Assembly (NCBI GenBank): GCA_963848355.1 | Contig: CAWKDG010000003.1 | Coordinates: forward strand, 1 to 64,000 | Reading direction: 5' to 3' | Origin: CAWKDG01 sp963848355 | GTDB taxonomy: Bacteria; Actinomycetota; Acidimicrobiia; Acidimicrobiales; UBA8190 | DNA length: 64,000 nt | Part shown: positions 1-8,842 of the stretch, piece after piece | Layout of the letters: the number at the start of each line of letters is the position of its first letter | Numbering within the stretch: position 1 is the stretch's first letter | Notes under the pieces: generated by a model | Databases searched by the model: none | Told to the model about the DNA's origin: nothing | The model's input: only the letters and a program-made list of their open reading frames with translations | Position numbers and translations under genes: made by a program

Positions 1-863
1 TTCTGCGCTCCGAACTGATCGCGCATGATCCGGGCCCACAGACGTCGCGCCGCACGGAACTTCGCTACCTCTTCGAGCAGTGTGGTCCGAGCCACGAAGA
101 AGAAAGACAGGCGTGGGGCGAAATCATCCACGGCCAGACCAGCGTTGATGGCACAACGCACGTATTCGATGGCATTGGCCAACGTGAAGGCGATTTCCTG
201 CACGGGCGTGGCTCCGGCCTCAGCCAGGTGGTAACCGGAAATCGAGATGGTGTTCCATCGCGGCAACTCGGCATGACAATACGAGAAGATGTCGGTGGCG
301 AACCGCAGCGATGGCCTCGGCGGGAAAATGTACGTCCCCCGGGCGATGTACTCCTTGAGGACGTCGTTCTGGACGGTTCCGGCCAACTTTCGGGTATCGA
401 TCCCCTGCTCCTCGGCCACAATCTGGTACAAGAGGAGCAGCATCGCCGCCGGGGCGTTGATCGTCATCGACGTCGAGACCTGGTCGAGGGGAATGCCGGC
501 GAACAGCACCCGCATGTCGTCCAGGGAATCGATGGCGACGCCCACCCGTCCCACCTCTCCGCATGCGAGTGGATGGTCCGAGTCGTAGCCCATTTGGGTG
601 GGGAGGTCGAAAGCCACCGACAAACCAGTCTGGCCGGCGGCGATCAATTCTCGGTAGCGCTGACTCGACTCAGCGGCGGTACCGAATCCGGCATACTCAC
701 GAATCGTCCACGGGTGGCCGCGGTACATCGTCGGATATACGCCGCGGGTAAAAGGGAACTCGCCCGGAGCGCCCAGGCTGCGAGCGGGGTCGTAACCCGG
801 CAGGTTGTCTGGTCCGTAGACGACTTCGAAAGGGAATCCCGACTCGGACCGGTCACCGGTCAT
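1..863 (-). CDS. mutA: methylmalonyl-CoA mutase large subunit, N-terminal part (runs off the window)
   Basis: Reading leftward from an ATG at 863, preceded by an AAGGAGG ribosome site (868-874), gives 287 codons without a stop. The protein begins MTGDRSESGFPFEVVYGP and contains FPFTRGVYPTMYRGHPWTIR, TGLSVAFDLPTQMGYDSD and NDVLKEYIARGTYIFPP. These are hallmarks of the TIM-barrel substrate-binding half of B12-dependent acyl-CoA mutases, which interconvert methylmalonyl-CoA and succinyl-CoA in propionate metabolism. The C-terminal barrel and any cobalamin domain lie outside the window, so isobutyryl-CoA or ethylmalonyl-CoA mutase cannot be fully excluded. It lies 71 bp downstream of the aminotransferase on the same strand and may be co-transcribed with it. 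Confidence 0.9.
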   Translation of the reverse strand, partial: MTGDRSESGFPFEVVYGPDNLPGYDPARSLGAPGEFPFTRGVYPTMYRGHPWTIREYAGFGTAAESSQRYRELIAAGQTGLSVAFDLPTQMGYDSDHPLACGEVGRVGVAIDSLDDMRVLFAGIPLDQVSTSMTINAPAAMLLLLYQIVAEEQGIDTRKLAGTVQNDVLKEYIARGTYIFPPRPSLRFATDIFSYCHAELPRWNTISISGYHLAEAGATPVQEIAFTLANAIEYVRCAINAGLAVDDFAPRLSFFFVARTTLLEEVAKFRAARRLWARIMRDQFGAQ

Positions 864-934
864 AACCCGACCTCCTTCTCTCCATCGCCCCGCTGGAGCC
901 TAAAAGCCCTTCCCGCCTTCTCATGACCCTGGTA

Positions 935-2254
935 CTAGACATCGTGAAGGGCCGCCTCGAGGATCCCGAGTCCTTCCTCGAGCAACTCGTCGGAGATGAC
1001 GAGGGGTGGCAGCAACCGGAGGACGTTCCCGTATGTCCCGGCAGTGAGGACGAGTAGCCCCTGATCGTGACACGCCTTTGCCACACGCTGGGTGGCCGCC
1101 GCATCGGGTTGCTTGCCGTCTGTCCCCACCAACTCAATGGCGATCATGGCGCCACGACCGCGGACCTGTCCGACCGGACCTTGCGTGGAGACCAGTTTCT
1201 CAAGCCGCGGCAAGGTGACCTCGCCGATGCACCGCGCTCTCTCCAGCAGACCCTCGGACTCGATGATTTCGAAGACGGCGAGTGCCGCGGCGCACGCAAT
1301 CGGATTGCCTCCGAAGGTCCCCCCCAGACCACCTTGGTGAACCGCCTCCATGAGCTCGGCCCGGCCGGTCACACCCCCGAGGGGCAGACCACCGCCGAGG
1401 CTCTTGGCTGTCGTCACGAGATCGGGGACGACGTGCTCATGTTCGCAGGCGAACCAGGTACCGGTCCGGCCCATGCCGGACTGGACCTCATCGGCGATGA
1501 GGAGAACGCCGTGCTGGCCACACCATTCGGCCAGGCCGGCCAGCCAGCCGGGCTCAGGGACCACGAACCCACCTTCACCGGCGATGGGCTCGACCACCAC
1601 CCCGGCGATCGAATCGGCACCGACCGTCGTCTCCAAGAGTGAGATGACCTCATCGAGTCGCCCCATACCGCGGAAGGGATACGAGTATGGCGCTCGATAG
1701 ATCTCCGGCGCAAAGGGACCGAAGCCGCGCTTGTACGGCATCGCCTTCCCGGTCAGGCTCATGGTCAGGAGAGTGCGCCCGTGGAATCCATGGTCGAAGG
1801 CGACAATGGCACTGCGGCCCGTCGCGTAACGAGCCACTTTCACGGCATTCTCCACCGCCTCCGCCCCGGAGTTGACGAGAAACGAGCGCTTCTCGTGGTC
1901 CCCGGGGGTGAGTGCGTTCAACCGTTCGCAGACCTCGACGTAACTCTCGTAGGGAGTCACCTGAAAGCAGGTATGCGTGAACAGCTCCGCTTGTCGTTCG
2001 ATCGCGGCTACGACGGCCGGAGCGCAGTTGCCTACGTTCGTCACGGAGATCCCCGATCCGAAGTCGATCAGACGGTTACCGTCGACATCCTCGATGAAGC
2101 CAGGTCCAGCGCGCGCCACGAAGACCGGCAGCGTGACTCCTACGCCGCGTGGCACCGCCGCCTCTCTACGGGCCAGAAGGGCCTGGGAGGCGGGACCAGG
2201 GATCTTGGTGGCAAGCCGGCGACCCAGAGGCAGCGAAGTGAGATGGTTCGGCAT
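935..2254 (-). CDS. gabT: class III aminotransferase, 4-aminobutyrate aminotransferase type
   Basis: This 439-residue protein has the full length of PLP-dependent class III (omega) aminotransferases. Residues such as NSGAEAVENAVKVAR, FDHGFHGRT, VVVEPIAGEGGFV, LIADEVQSGMGRTG and TTAKSLGGGLPLGG (the PLP lysine) are all present in order. The family moves an amino group from GABA or a related omega-amino acid to 2-oxoglutarate, giving succinic semialdehyde and glutamate. The neighbouring divergent glutamate dehydrogenase can recycle that glutamate. Substrate choice (GABA, ornithine, 5-aminovalerate) cannot be settled from the sequence. No DosR-like box was seen upstream. The gene reads into mutA on the same strand. 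Confidence 0.88.
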   Translation of the reverse strand: MPNHLTSLPLGRRLATKIPGPASQALLARREAAVPRGVGVTLPVFVARAGPGFIEDVDGNRLIDFGSGISVTNVGNCAPAVVAAIERQAELFTHTCFQVTPYESYVEVCERLNALTPGDHEKRSFLVNSGAEAVENAVKVARYATGRSAIVAFDHGFHGRTLLTMSLTGKAMPYKRGFGPFAPEIYRAPYSYPFRGMGRLDEVISLLETTVGADSIAGVVVEPIAGEGGFVVPEPGWLAGLAEWCGQHGVLLIADEVQSGMGRTGTWFACEHEHVVPDLVTTAKSLGGGLPLGGVTGRAELMEAVHQGGLGGTFGGNPIACAAALAVFEIIESEGLLERARCIGEVTLPRLEKLVSTQGPVGQVRGRGAMIAIELVGTDGKQPDAAATQRVAKACHDQGLLVLTAGTYGNVLRLLPPLVISDELLEEGLGILEAALHDV

Positions 2255-2433
2255 AGTCGTTCCTCCGACTGGATCATTCCGACAGGGTCATTCCAACTGC
2301 CAACGTGACCTCCACCACTGACCATCTTCAGCTTCGGGGAACCCAGAAACGATGACTAGTGCCATAAGTCCCCTCCGAGGCCACCCGGGTGACGGTGTGT
2401 GCGCCAGTTCGGAAAGAGGGCGGAGCGTTGATC

Positions 2434-2450
2434 GGGACCTTTGGCCCTAT
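2434..2450 (+). promoter_or_regulatory. DosR/DevR-like box upstream of gdhA
   Basis: GGGACCTTTGGCCCTAT fits the mycobacterial hypoxia-box pattern GGGACTTNNGNCCCT apart from one position. Exactly 33 bp separate it from the ATG at 2484. The hexamer AAGGAT (2472-2477), 21 bp after the box, sits where a leaderless -10 would be. Confidence 0.72.
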
Positions 2451-2483
2451 TGGCGCCACGCACCGGCACGAAAGGATGGGTGC

Positions 2484-3881
2484 ATGGTTTCGCGAACCAC
2501 GTCGGAAGTCACCACCGCGAAGGTCGAGGAGCACCTCGATGCCCTCCTCGCGAAGGTTGAGGTCAAGAACCCTGGGGAGCCAGAGTTCCATCAGGCCGTC
2601 AAAGAGGTCGCCATCTCGTTACGGCCCGTGCTCGCCCGGTACCCCCGGTACATCGAGGAGAAGATCCTCGAGCGGTTGGTCGAACCCGATCGAGTCATCA
2701 GTTTCGGCGTCAACTGGGTGGACGACAACGGAGAGGTACAGGTGAACAGGGGCTTTCGCGTCCAAATGAGCAGCTCCATCGGTCCCTACAAGGGCGGTCT
2801 TCGCTTCCACCCTTCGGTCTACCCCGGTCTCTTGAAATTTCTCGGCTTCGAGCAGACGTTCAAGAACTCGTTGACGACTCTCCCGATGGGAGGGGCCAAA
2901 GGAGGTTCGGACTTCGACCCCAAAGGACGCAGTGAGTCGGAGATCCGGCGATTCTGCCAATCCTTCATGACGGAGCTCTACCCCTACATCGGGGAGTTCA
3001 CCGATATTCCCGCAGGCGACATCGGCGTGGGTTCCCGTGAGATCGGTTATCTGTTCGGCCAGTACAAACGGATCGCCAAGCGTTTCGTGGGGGCGATAAC
3101 GGGTAAAGGAATCAACTGGGGTGGGTCCCAGATCCGCCAGGAGGCCACCGGATACGGGGCCGTATACTTCGCGCAGGAAATGCTGACCACACGCGGTGAG
3201 GACCTCGAGGGCAAGACCTGTCTTGTTTCTGGCAGTGGAAACGTCGCCCAGTTCACCGTCGAAAAGCTCATCCAACTCGGCGGGCACGTCGTGACCCTCT
3301 CGGACTCCGACGGCTTCATCCACGATCCTGACGGCATCGACGACGGAAAGCTCGATTGGGTCAAGCAGCTGAAGAACGAGCGCAGGGGACGGATTCGCGA
3401 GTACGAGGAGAAGTTCCCGGGTGCGACCTATTACGCCGCCAAGGGCAATGGGGAGAACCCCCTGTGGGACGTCCCCGCCGATTGCGCCTTCCCCAGCGCC
3501 ACCCAGAACGAGATCAGCGCCAAGGACGCGAACAACCTCATTAGGAACGGGATCACCCTCGTGGTCGAGGGGGCGAACATGCCGACCGTGCCCGAGGGTA
3601 TCGATAGCTTCATCGCTGCCGGCGTGCTCTACGCGCCCGGCAAGGCGGCAAATGCCGGGGGAGTGGCGGTGTCGGGCCTGGAGATGGCACAGGACATGCA
3701 ACTCTCCCAGTGGACACGAGCGGAGGTCGATGGGCGACTCCGGTCGATCATGAAACGCATCCATGACACTGTCCGAGAGACGGCCGAAGAATACGGGCAG
3801 CCGGGGAACTATTCGGTGGGCGCCAACATCGCCGGCTTCGTCAAGGTTGCGGACGCCATGCTCGACGAGAGTCCCATCTGA
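2484..3881 (+). CDS. gdhA: hexameric glutamate dehydrogenase, NADP-type
   Basis: The 465-residue product matches the roughly 450-residue hexameric GDH class: GGLRFHPSV, FEQTFKNSLTTLPMGGAKGGSDFDPKG (catalytic lysines), PAGDIGVGSREIGYL, the Rossmann motif VSGSGNVAQF, EGANMPT and the C-terminal NAGGVAVSGLEMAQD. It interconverts 2-oxoglutarate plus ammonium and glutamate with NAD(P)H. The ATG at 2484 was chosen because homology begins just after it and AAAGGATGGG precedes it. An upstream in-frame ATG (2352) would read through the DosR-like box. A DosR-like promoter suggests induction in low oxygen, when reductive amination can dispose of reducing equivalents; that role is an inference. Confidence 0.95.
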   Translation: MVSRTTSEVTTAKVEEHLDALLAKVEVKNPGEPEFHQAVKEVAISLRPVLARYPRYIEEKILERLVEPDRVISFGVNWVDDNGEVQVNRGFRVQMSSSIGPYKGGLRFHPSVYPGLLKFLGFEQTFKNSLTTLPMGGAKGGSDFDPKGRSESEIRRFCQSFMTELYPYIGEFTDIPAGDIGVGSREIGYLFGQYKRIAKRFVGAITGKGINWGGSQIRQEATGYGAVYFAQEMLTTRGEDLEGKTCLVSGSGNVAQFTVEKLIQLGGHVVTLSDSDGFIHDPDGIDDGKLDWVKQLKNERRGRIREYEEKFPGATYYAAKGNGENPLWDVPADCAFPSATQNEISAKDANNLIRNGITLVVEGANMPTVPEGIDSFIAAGVLYAPGKAANAGGVAVSGLEMAQDMQLSQWTRAEVDGRLRSIMKRIHDTVRETAEEYGQPGNYSVGANIAGFVKVADAMLDESPI

Positions 3882-4090
3882 CTCGTCGGCAGGCGAAACA
3901 GCACATCCGATACCGCGGGCCCTGGCGCAACTCACCAGCTGGGGCCGAGAGCAGGGGTGTCCGGGTCATGACGGCGCTGGTCTGAAATCGGTCCGGCGAA
4001 GAGAGTCGCCGGGCTGCGCCCTGGTGCCAGCTCCGCTGAATGCGGTGACCGAGGCGGCTGAGTGCTGGACTCCAGGACCTCCGGGCGGCC

Positions 4091-4107
4091 GTGACTTCTG
4101 GCCCTAC
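4091..4107 (+). promoter_or_regulatory. DosR/DevR-like box and leaderless promoter of the hydrogenase operon
   Basis: GTGACTTCTGGCCCTAC ends 33 bp before the ATG at 4141, the same spacing as at gdhA. TAGCCT (4129-4134) is a TANNNT -10 hexamer whose expected start site is the ATG itself, so the mRNA is predicted to be leaderless. The box centre lies near -42, a class II activator position. Confidence 0.78.
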
Positions 4108-4140
4108 TACCCGGACCTCAGACCGTTCTAGCCTGCGGTC

Positions 4141-5295
4141 ATGGAGATGGGCGACGCCACCGTGATCGATGTTCGAGGGTTGGACACCTTGATCGCCATC
4201 CTGGGTGAGCGGGGCTTCGACACGAAAGGCCCGGTTGTCCGGGACGGCGCGATCATGCCCGGATCGGTGGCCGGCGTCGCCGACCTGCCGGTCGGCCAAC
4301 GCGACGAGCAGGCTCCGGGTCGTTACCGCCTTGAACAGTCCGGCGACGACACTGTGTTCGCATGGGCCGTCGGCCCGGGCTCGTGGAAAGCCGAACTCTT
4401 CCCTCCTACGCAGGAGTTGTGGCGGGCCACGGTGGACGCTGACGATGTGACGTTTACGGAACCCGATCTTCGATCAGCGCCCATGGCCATCATCGGCGCC
4501 CGACCCTGTGAACTGGCCGCGCTCGACGTTCTCGATCGGGTACTGAAGGACGGCGGCGCACCCGACCGGCGCTACGCGGCACGTCGAGACGGGGCCTTCG
4601 TCGTCGTCGCCGAGTGTGGCACACCGGCCGCCACTTGCTTCTGCACTTCGATGGAGACGGGGCCCGGAGCGGAGTCCGGGTTCGACCTGGCCTTGACCGA
4701 GCTCGATGACGGTGACGGACATCGATTCGTGGTCCGTGTCGGTACGGACCGCGGCGCCGAGGTGCTCTCACAGCTGTCCACCGCACCGGCCACAGCGCTG
4801 GACCTCGAGGCTCGCCGCCAGACGCTCTCGGCGGCGGCCGACACCATGACGCGGACGCTCCAGGTCGAAGGTCTGGCGGCCCTTTTGGCCCGCAACCTCG
4901 ACCACCCCCGATGGGACGAGGTGGCGGACCGGTGCCTCTCCTGCGGTAACTGCACCCTCGTGTGTCCGACCTGTTTCTGTAGTGACGTGCGTGACACGAC
5001 GACCCTTAGCGGTGAGGTTCACCGCCAGCGCTCATGGGCTTCGTGCTTCGATCTCGACCACTCTTACCTTCACGGCGGGCCGGTAAGGGCCTCGACATCC
5101 TCGCGCTACCGCCAATGGCTCACCCACAAGCTCTCGACCTGGTGGGACCAGTTCGGCACCTCGGGTTGCGTCGGGTGCGGACGGTGCATCGCCTGGTGCC
5201 CGGTGGGCATCGATCTCACCGAGGAGGCGGCCGCCATCAGAAGCAATGACGGGGCCGTTCGCACCGGCACTTCACCCGGGGGGCGAGTCCCATGA
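4141..5295 (+). CDS. hyhB: group 3b [NiFe] hydrogenase beta (4Fe-4S ferredoxin) subunit
   Basis: This 384-residue protein ends in two cysteine clusters, CLSCGNCTLVCPTCFC (about residues 266-281) and GCVGCGRCIAWCP (about 341-353), typical of the iron-sulfur subunit of NAD(P)-linked sulfhydrogenases and of anaerobic sulfite reductase subunit A. It passes electrons between the flavin gamma subunit and the NiFe small subunit. It is the first gene of a nine-gene operon in which most stops overlap the next start (ATGA or GTGA). No ribosome site precedes the ATG, as expected for a leaderless transcript. The next gene overlaps by 4 bp. Confidence 0.93.
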   Translation: MEMGDATVIDVRGLDTLIAILGERGFDTKGPVVRDGAIMPGSVAGVADLPVGQRDEQAPGRYRLEQSGDDTVFAWAVGPGSWKAELFPPTQELWRATVDADDVTFTEPDLRSAPMAIIGARPCELAALDVLDRVLKDGGAPDRRYAARRDGAFVVVAECGTPAATCFCTSMETGPGAESGFDLALTELDDGDGHRFVVRVGTDRGAEVLSQLSTAPATALDLEARRQTLSAAADTMTRTLQVEGLAALLARNLDHPRWDEVADRCLSCGNCTLVCPTCFCSDVRDTTTLSGEVHRQRSWASCFDLDHSYLHGGPVRASTSSRYRQWLTHKLSTWWDQFGTSGCVGCGRCIAWCPVGIDLTEEAAAIRSNDGAVRTGTSPGGRVP

Positions 5296-5762
5296 CGAAG
5301 GCGCTGGCCGAACTGGTGGCCGCCCACCCCCTCCTGGCCGGGTTGCCCGGGGACGCCGTGGCCAGCGTGGCCGCCTGCGCCCAGAACATTGCCTTCGATC
5401 CGGGTGCTTTGATCCTGGCGGAGGGTGACTCGGCTGACACCCTGTACCTGGTACGCCGTGGTCATGTCGCCATCGAGGTGCACGCGCCGGGGCGGGGCCC
5501 GATCGTGATCGAGACGGTGGGACCCGGTGCCGCCGTCGGGTGGAGCTGGCTCGTTCCCCCCTACCGGTGGCATTTCGACGCCCGTGCCGCCGACGCAGTA
5601 GGGGTGATCGCCGTCGACGGAGCGTGCCTCCGTCAAAAGGGCGAGGCCGACCCCGCCCTGGGATACGCCCTCATGAAGCGGGTGGCCAGCGTGCTCCTCG
5701 ACCGCCTGCAGATGACCCGCCTGCGCCTGCTCGACCTGTACGGAGCCGACGGTGCTCGCTGA
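5292..5762 (+). CDS. cyclic nucleotide-binding (Crp-like sensor) domain protein in the hydrogenase operon
   Basis: This 156-residue protein is a single cNMP-binding fold: hydrophobic N-terminus (HPLLAGLPGDAVASVAACAQ), then PGALILAEGDSADTLYLVRRGHVAIEV and VGPGAAVGWSWLVPPYRWHFDARA. It ends in a short helix and has no helix-turn-helix, so it is not a DNA-binding Crp. Members lacking the phosphate-cassette arginine pattern often do not bind cAMP. It starts at ATGA overlapping hyhB and sits between the beta and gamma genes, as in mycobacterial group 3b clusters. It is most likely a regulatory or accessory subunit of the complex; its ligand is unknown. Confidence 0.85.
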   Translation: MTKALAELVAAHPLLAGLPGDAVASVAACAQNIAFDPGALILAEGDSADTLYLVRRGHVAIEVHAPGRGPIVIETVGPGAAVGWSWLVPPYRWHFDARAADAVGVIAVDGACLRQKGEADPALGYALMKRVASVLLDRLQMTRLRLLDLYGADGAR

Positions 5763-6696
5763 CCCGCATCTGACGATGTCGTCCGGCCTCGTGACCGGGG
5801 GTGACAACGGGCCGAGGGTGATGACGCCTGTCCCCTACCGAGTCGTCGACCGCCGACAGGAGACGGACGACGTGACCACGCTCTGCCTGGACCCGCTGGG
5901 CAACGCCCCAATGGCCTTCCGGCCCGGTCAGTTCAACATGCTGACAGCATTCGGAGTCGGCGAAGCCGCCATCTCCGTGAGTAGTGCTCCGCGCTCGTCC
6001 GGTCCTCTCGAGCACACCGTGCGCGACGTCGGGCCCGTGACCCACTCCTTGTGTGCGTCCCGCATCGGCGACCTGGTCGGAGTGCGGGGTCCGTTCGGTA
6101 CCGACTGGGGAATCGGGAGAGCGGACCCGTCCGTCGACTCCATCGATGCCCTCCCTCGGGGAGCCAGCGCCGCCAGCAGTGCCCTACCGGGTGACGTCGT
6201 CGTGGTTGCCGGGGGAATAGGCCTCGCCCCGCTACGCGGCGCGGTCCACGAGCTGGTGGCCCTTGGCCGTGAGGGAGGTGGACGGGTGTTCGTGATCGTC
6301 GGGGCCCGAGAGCCCTCCCAGATCGTCTTCGGCGACGATCTCGACATGTGGGCCCGGGCCGGTGCGGAGGTGGCCGTCACGGTCGACGTCCCGACCCAGG
6401 GGTGGACGGGCCACGTCGGTCTGGTGACATCCCTCTTGGACGACACCGGATTCGACCCGGTGGCGGCGACCGCCCTCGTCTGCGGACCCGAAATCATGAT
6501 GCGTTTCACGGCTCGAGCCTTGATCGACCGGGGCGTCGTCCCGGCGCGCATCCGGGTCTCGATGGAACGAAACATGCAGTGTGGCGTGGCCTGGTGCGGA
6601 CACTGCCAACTCGGCCCCTTCCTGTTGTGTCGCGACGGCCCAGTCCTTCCCTATGCCGGAATCGTGTCCCATCTGTTCACAGAGCGCGAACGATGA
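5752..6696 (+). CDS. hyhG: group 3b hydrogenase gamma subunit, FAD/NAD(P)-binding oxidoreductase
   Basis: This 314-residue ferredoxin-NADP-reductase-like protein has the FAD-binding segment FRPGQFNMLTAFG, the nucleotide-binding loop VVVAGGIGLAPLRGAV, and near the end MERNMQCGVAWCGHCQLGPFLLCRDGPV, the 2Fe-2S cysteine motif of dihydroorotate-dehydrogenase electron-transfer and sulfhydrogenase gamma subunits. It is the diaphorase module that exchanges electrons with NAD(P). The start is either GTG 5752, overlapping the previous gene by 11 bp, or ATG 5776. The stop overlaps the start of the small-subunit gene. Confidence 0.93.
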   Translation: MLADPHLTMSSGLVTGGDNGPRVMTPVPYRVVDRRQETDDVTTLCLDPLGNAPMAFRPGQFNMLTAFGVGEAAISVSSAPRSSGPLEHTVRDVGPVTHSLCASRIGDLVGVRGPFGTDWGIGRADPSVDSIDALPRGASAASSALPGDVVVVAGGIGLAPLRGAVHELVALGREGGGRVFVIVGAREPSQIVFGDDLDMWARAGAEVAVTVDVPTQGWTGHVGLVTSLLDDTGFDPVAATALVCGPEIMMRFTARALIDRGVVPARIRVSMERNMQCGVAWCGHCQLGPFLLCRDGPVLPYAGIVSHLFTERER

Positions 6697-7541
6697 ATGC
6701 GACGATGAAGCACGACGACCGACCCACCCTGGCCGTGTGGAAATTCGCATCTTGTGACGGCTGCCAGCTGAGCCTGCTCGACTGCGAGGAGGAGCTGCTG
6801 ACCCTGGCCGGCGCCGTCCGCGTCGCCCATTTCACCGAGATGTCACGGGCAACCGTCTCCGGACCGTACGACCTGTCACTCGTGGAGGGATCGATCACGA
6901 CACGGGCTGACGTCCGCCGCATCAGGGAGGTCAGAGACAGCTCACGCCGGCTGATCACGATCGGAGCCTGCGCCACCGCCGGCGGGATCCAGGGCTTGCG
7001 GAATTTCGCCGCTTCGGGTGAATACGCGCGAACGGTCTATGCCCACCCCGACTACATCGATTCGCTCGACACCTCGACTCCGATCTCGGCCCACGTCGAC
7101 GTCGACTTCGAGCTCCACGGCTGCCCGATCGATCGACACCAGCTTCTCGAGGTGATCATGGCCTCGCTGGTCGGCCGTCGGCCGGTCATTCCCGGCCATT
7201 CGGTGTGCCAGGAATGCAAGGCCCGCCGCACCGTCTGCCTGCTCGTCAGCGGGAGCACGCCCTGCCTGGGTCCCGTGACCAGGACCGGCTGCGGCGCCCT
7301 GTGTCCCGCCGTCGGCCGGGGATGCTTCGGCTGCTTCGGCCCCAGCGATACGGCGAACACGGCATCCCTGGCGGCAACATTGCGCAGTCGGGGCACGCCA
7401 GCGATCGCCCTGGCTCGCCTGTTCCGCACCTTCAACGCCGGTGCCCCGCCATTCCTCGACGAGTCGGTGGCACAGGGGGGTCGCGTTCCGGTCGCCCTCG
7501 GGGACACGGGCAGCGGAACGAAAGGCGAGGAACGGCGGTGA
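6693..7541 (+). CDS. hyhS: group 3b [NiFe] hydrogenase small (delta) subunit
   Basis: This 282-residue protein carries the proximal-cluster motif CDGCQLSLLDCEEELL near the N-terminus, then GACATAGGIQG, HGCPIDRHQLLEVI, VCQECKARRTVC, and a closing cysteine set (PCLGPVTRTGCGALCP, GCFGCFGP) that ligates further 4Fe-4S clusters. There is no Tat signal, so the enzyme is cytoplasmic, as expected for group 3. The ATG at 6693 overlaps the gamma-subunit stop, and the stop overlaps the GTG of the large subunit. It wires the NiFe site to the beta/gamma diaphorase. Confidence 0.94.
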   Translation: MNATMKHDDRPTLAVWKFASCDGCQLSLLDCEEELLTLAGAVRVAHFTEMSRATVSGPYDLSLVEGSITTRADVRRIREVRDSSRRLITIGACATAGGIQGLRNFAASGEYARTVYAHPDYIDSLDTSTPISAHVDVDFELHGCPIDRHQLLEVIMASLVGRRPVIPGHSVCQECKARRTVCLLVSGSTPCLGPVTRTGCGALCPAVGRGCFGCFGPSDTANTASLAATLRSRGTPAIALARLFRTFNAGAPPFLDESVAQGGRVPVALGDTGSGTKGEERR

Positions 7542-8842
7542 GCCACGGGACGGGCTCGACCCGCTCGATCAGTGTCGAAGGCCTGGCGCGGGTCGAGGGG
7601 GAGGGTTCCCTACGGGTGGCCGTACATGACGGCCTCGTTACCGACGTCGCCCTCGAGATCTTCGAGCCGCCCCGGTACTTCGAGGCCCTCCTGGTCGGCC
7701 GACACCTCTCCGAGGCTCCCGATATCACGGCCCGCATCTGCGGGATCTGCCCCGTCGCCTACCAGCTGAGCGCCTGTGCAGCGATGGAGGACGCCTGCGG
7801 CACAACCGTCGACCAGCGAATCGGCCACCTGCGACGGCTCCTCTACTGCGGGGAGTGGATCCAGAGCCATGCCCTTCACATCTACCTGCTCCACGCGCCC
7901 GACTTCCTCGGATGCTCCGACGCCGTGGAGCTCGCTGAGCATGACCGTCCGGCCGTCGAGAGGGGCCTCCAGATCAAGCGGACGGGCAACCTCGTCATGG
8001 AGACAGTAGGTGGACGAGCGGTGCACCCGGTCAACGTCCGCGTCGGTGGCTTCTACCGGGCCCCCGACCCCGAAGCGATCGCGGCCCTGACCACACCGCT
8101 TCGTCAGGCACGTGACGCGGCGCTGGCCACGGTGGAATGGGTGGCGGGCTTCGACTTTCCCGACGTCGCAGGCGACTACCGCTTCGTGGCGCTGCGCGAC
8201 ACGGGAGGCTACGCCGTGGAACGCGGCCGGCCAGCGTCGTCGGAAGGGCTGGACGTGAGCCCGGCCGAACTGGCCGACCTCGTCGTCGAGGAACACGTGG
8301 CCCGCTCCACTGCCCTGCACGCCCGTCTCGGGGGCCGCGATCCGTACCTCACCGGTCCCCTGGCTCGCTACGCCCTCAACTCCGCCAGCCTGACTCCTCT
8401 CGCCGCCGAGGCGGCGGCGCGGGCCGGGTTGGGCCCGGCCTGCACCAACCCGTTCCGCAGCATCGTGGTGCGGGCCGTCGAGCTGGTGTTCGCCTGTGAG
8501 GAGGCCCTCAGACTGGTCGAGTCCTATGCGCCACCTGATCCTCCCGCCGCGGTCGTGATTCCCAAGGGGGGAACCGGCACCGGTGCCACCGAGGCACCTC
8601 GGGGTCTGCTCTTGCATCAGTACGACATCGATGCGACAGGGACGATCCAAAGGGCCCGCATCGTGCCGCCGACGTCGCAAAATCAGCTCACCATCGAGGC
8701 GGATCTCCGTCGGGTGGTCCAGGGCGGGCTGGCGTTGAGTGACGACGAGCTCCAGTGGCGTTGCGAACAGTCGGTGAGAAATCACGACCCGTGTATCTCC
8801 TGCGCCGCCCACTTCCTGGACATCACTGTGGTGTCCTCATGA
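7538..8842 (+). CDS. hyhL: group 3b [NiFe] hydrogenase large (alpha) subunit
   Basis: This 434-residue catalytic subunit has the L1 motif RICGICPVAYQLSAC and the C-terminal L2 motif DPCISCAAH. These are the four cysteines that hold the NiFe(CN)2CO centre. The tail FLDITVVSS after the final histidine is the peptide a maturation protease should remove. The start is the GTG at 7538, overlapping the small-subunit stop (GTGA); an in-frame upstream extension reads through hyhS and is not real. The reaction is reversible H2 oxidation coupled to NAD(P). Group 3b enzymes are oxygen-tolerant, bidirectional and often induced in hypoxia or fermentation. Confidence 0.95.
   Translation: MSHGTGSTRSISVEGLARVEGEGSLRVAVHDGLVTDVALEIFEPPRYFEALLVGRHLSEAPDITARICGICPVAYQLSACAAMEDACGTTVDQRIGHLRRLLYCGEWIQSHALHIYLLHAPDFLGCSDAVELAEHDRPAVERGLQIKRTGNLVMETVGGRAVHPVNVRVGGFYRAPDPEAIAALTTPLRQARDAALATVEWVAGFDFPDVAGDYRFVALRDTGGYAVERGRPASSEGLDVSPAELADLVVEEHVARSTALHARLGGRDPYLTGPLARYALNSASLTPLAAEAAARAGLGPACTNPFRSIVVRAVELVFACEEALRLVESYAPPDPPAAVVIPKGGTGTGATEAPRGLLLHQYDIDATGTIQRARIVPPTSQNQLTIEADLRRVVQGGLALSDDELQWRCEQSVRNHDPCISCAAHFLDITVVSS

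Noticed and set aside
2619..3935. 438-codon open frame antisense to gdhA
   Set aside because: Mirror frame of a GC-rich gene: no ribosome site and no family pattern. The plus-strand frame is a clear glutamate dehydrogenase.
7610..8812. 400-codon open frame antisense to the hydrogenase large subunit
   Set aside because: Explained by the third-position GC bias of hyhL on the other strand; no motif.
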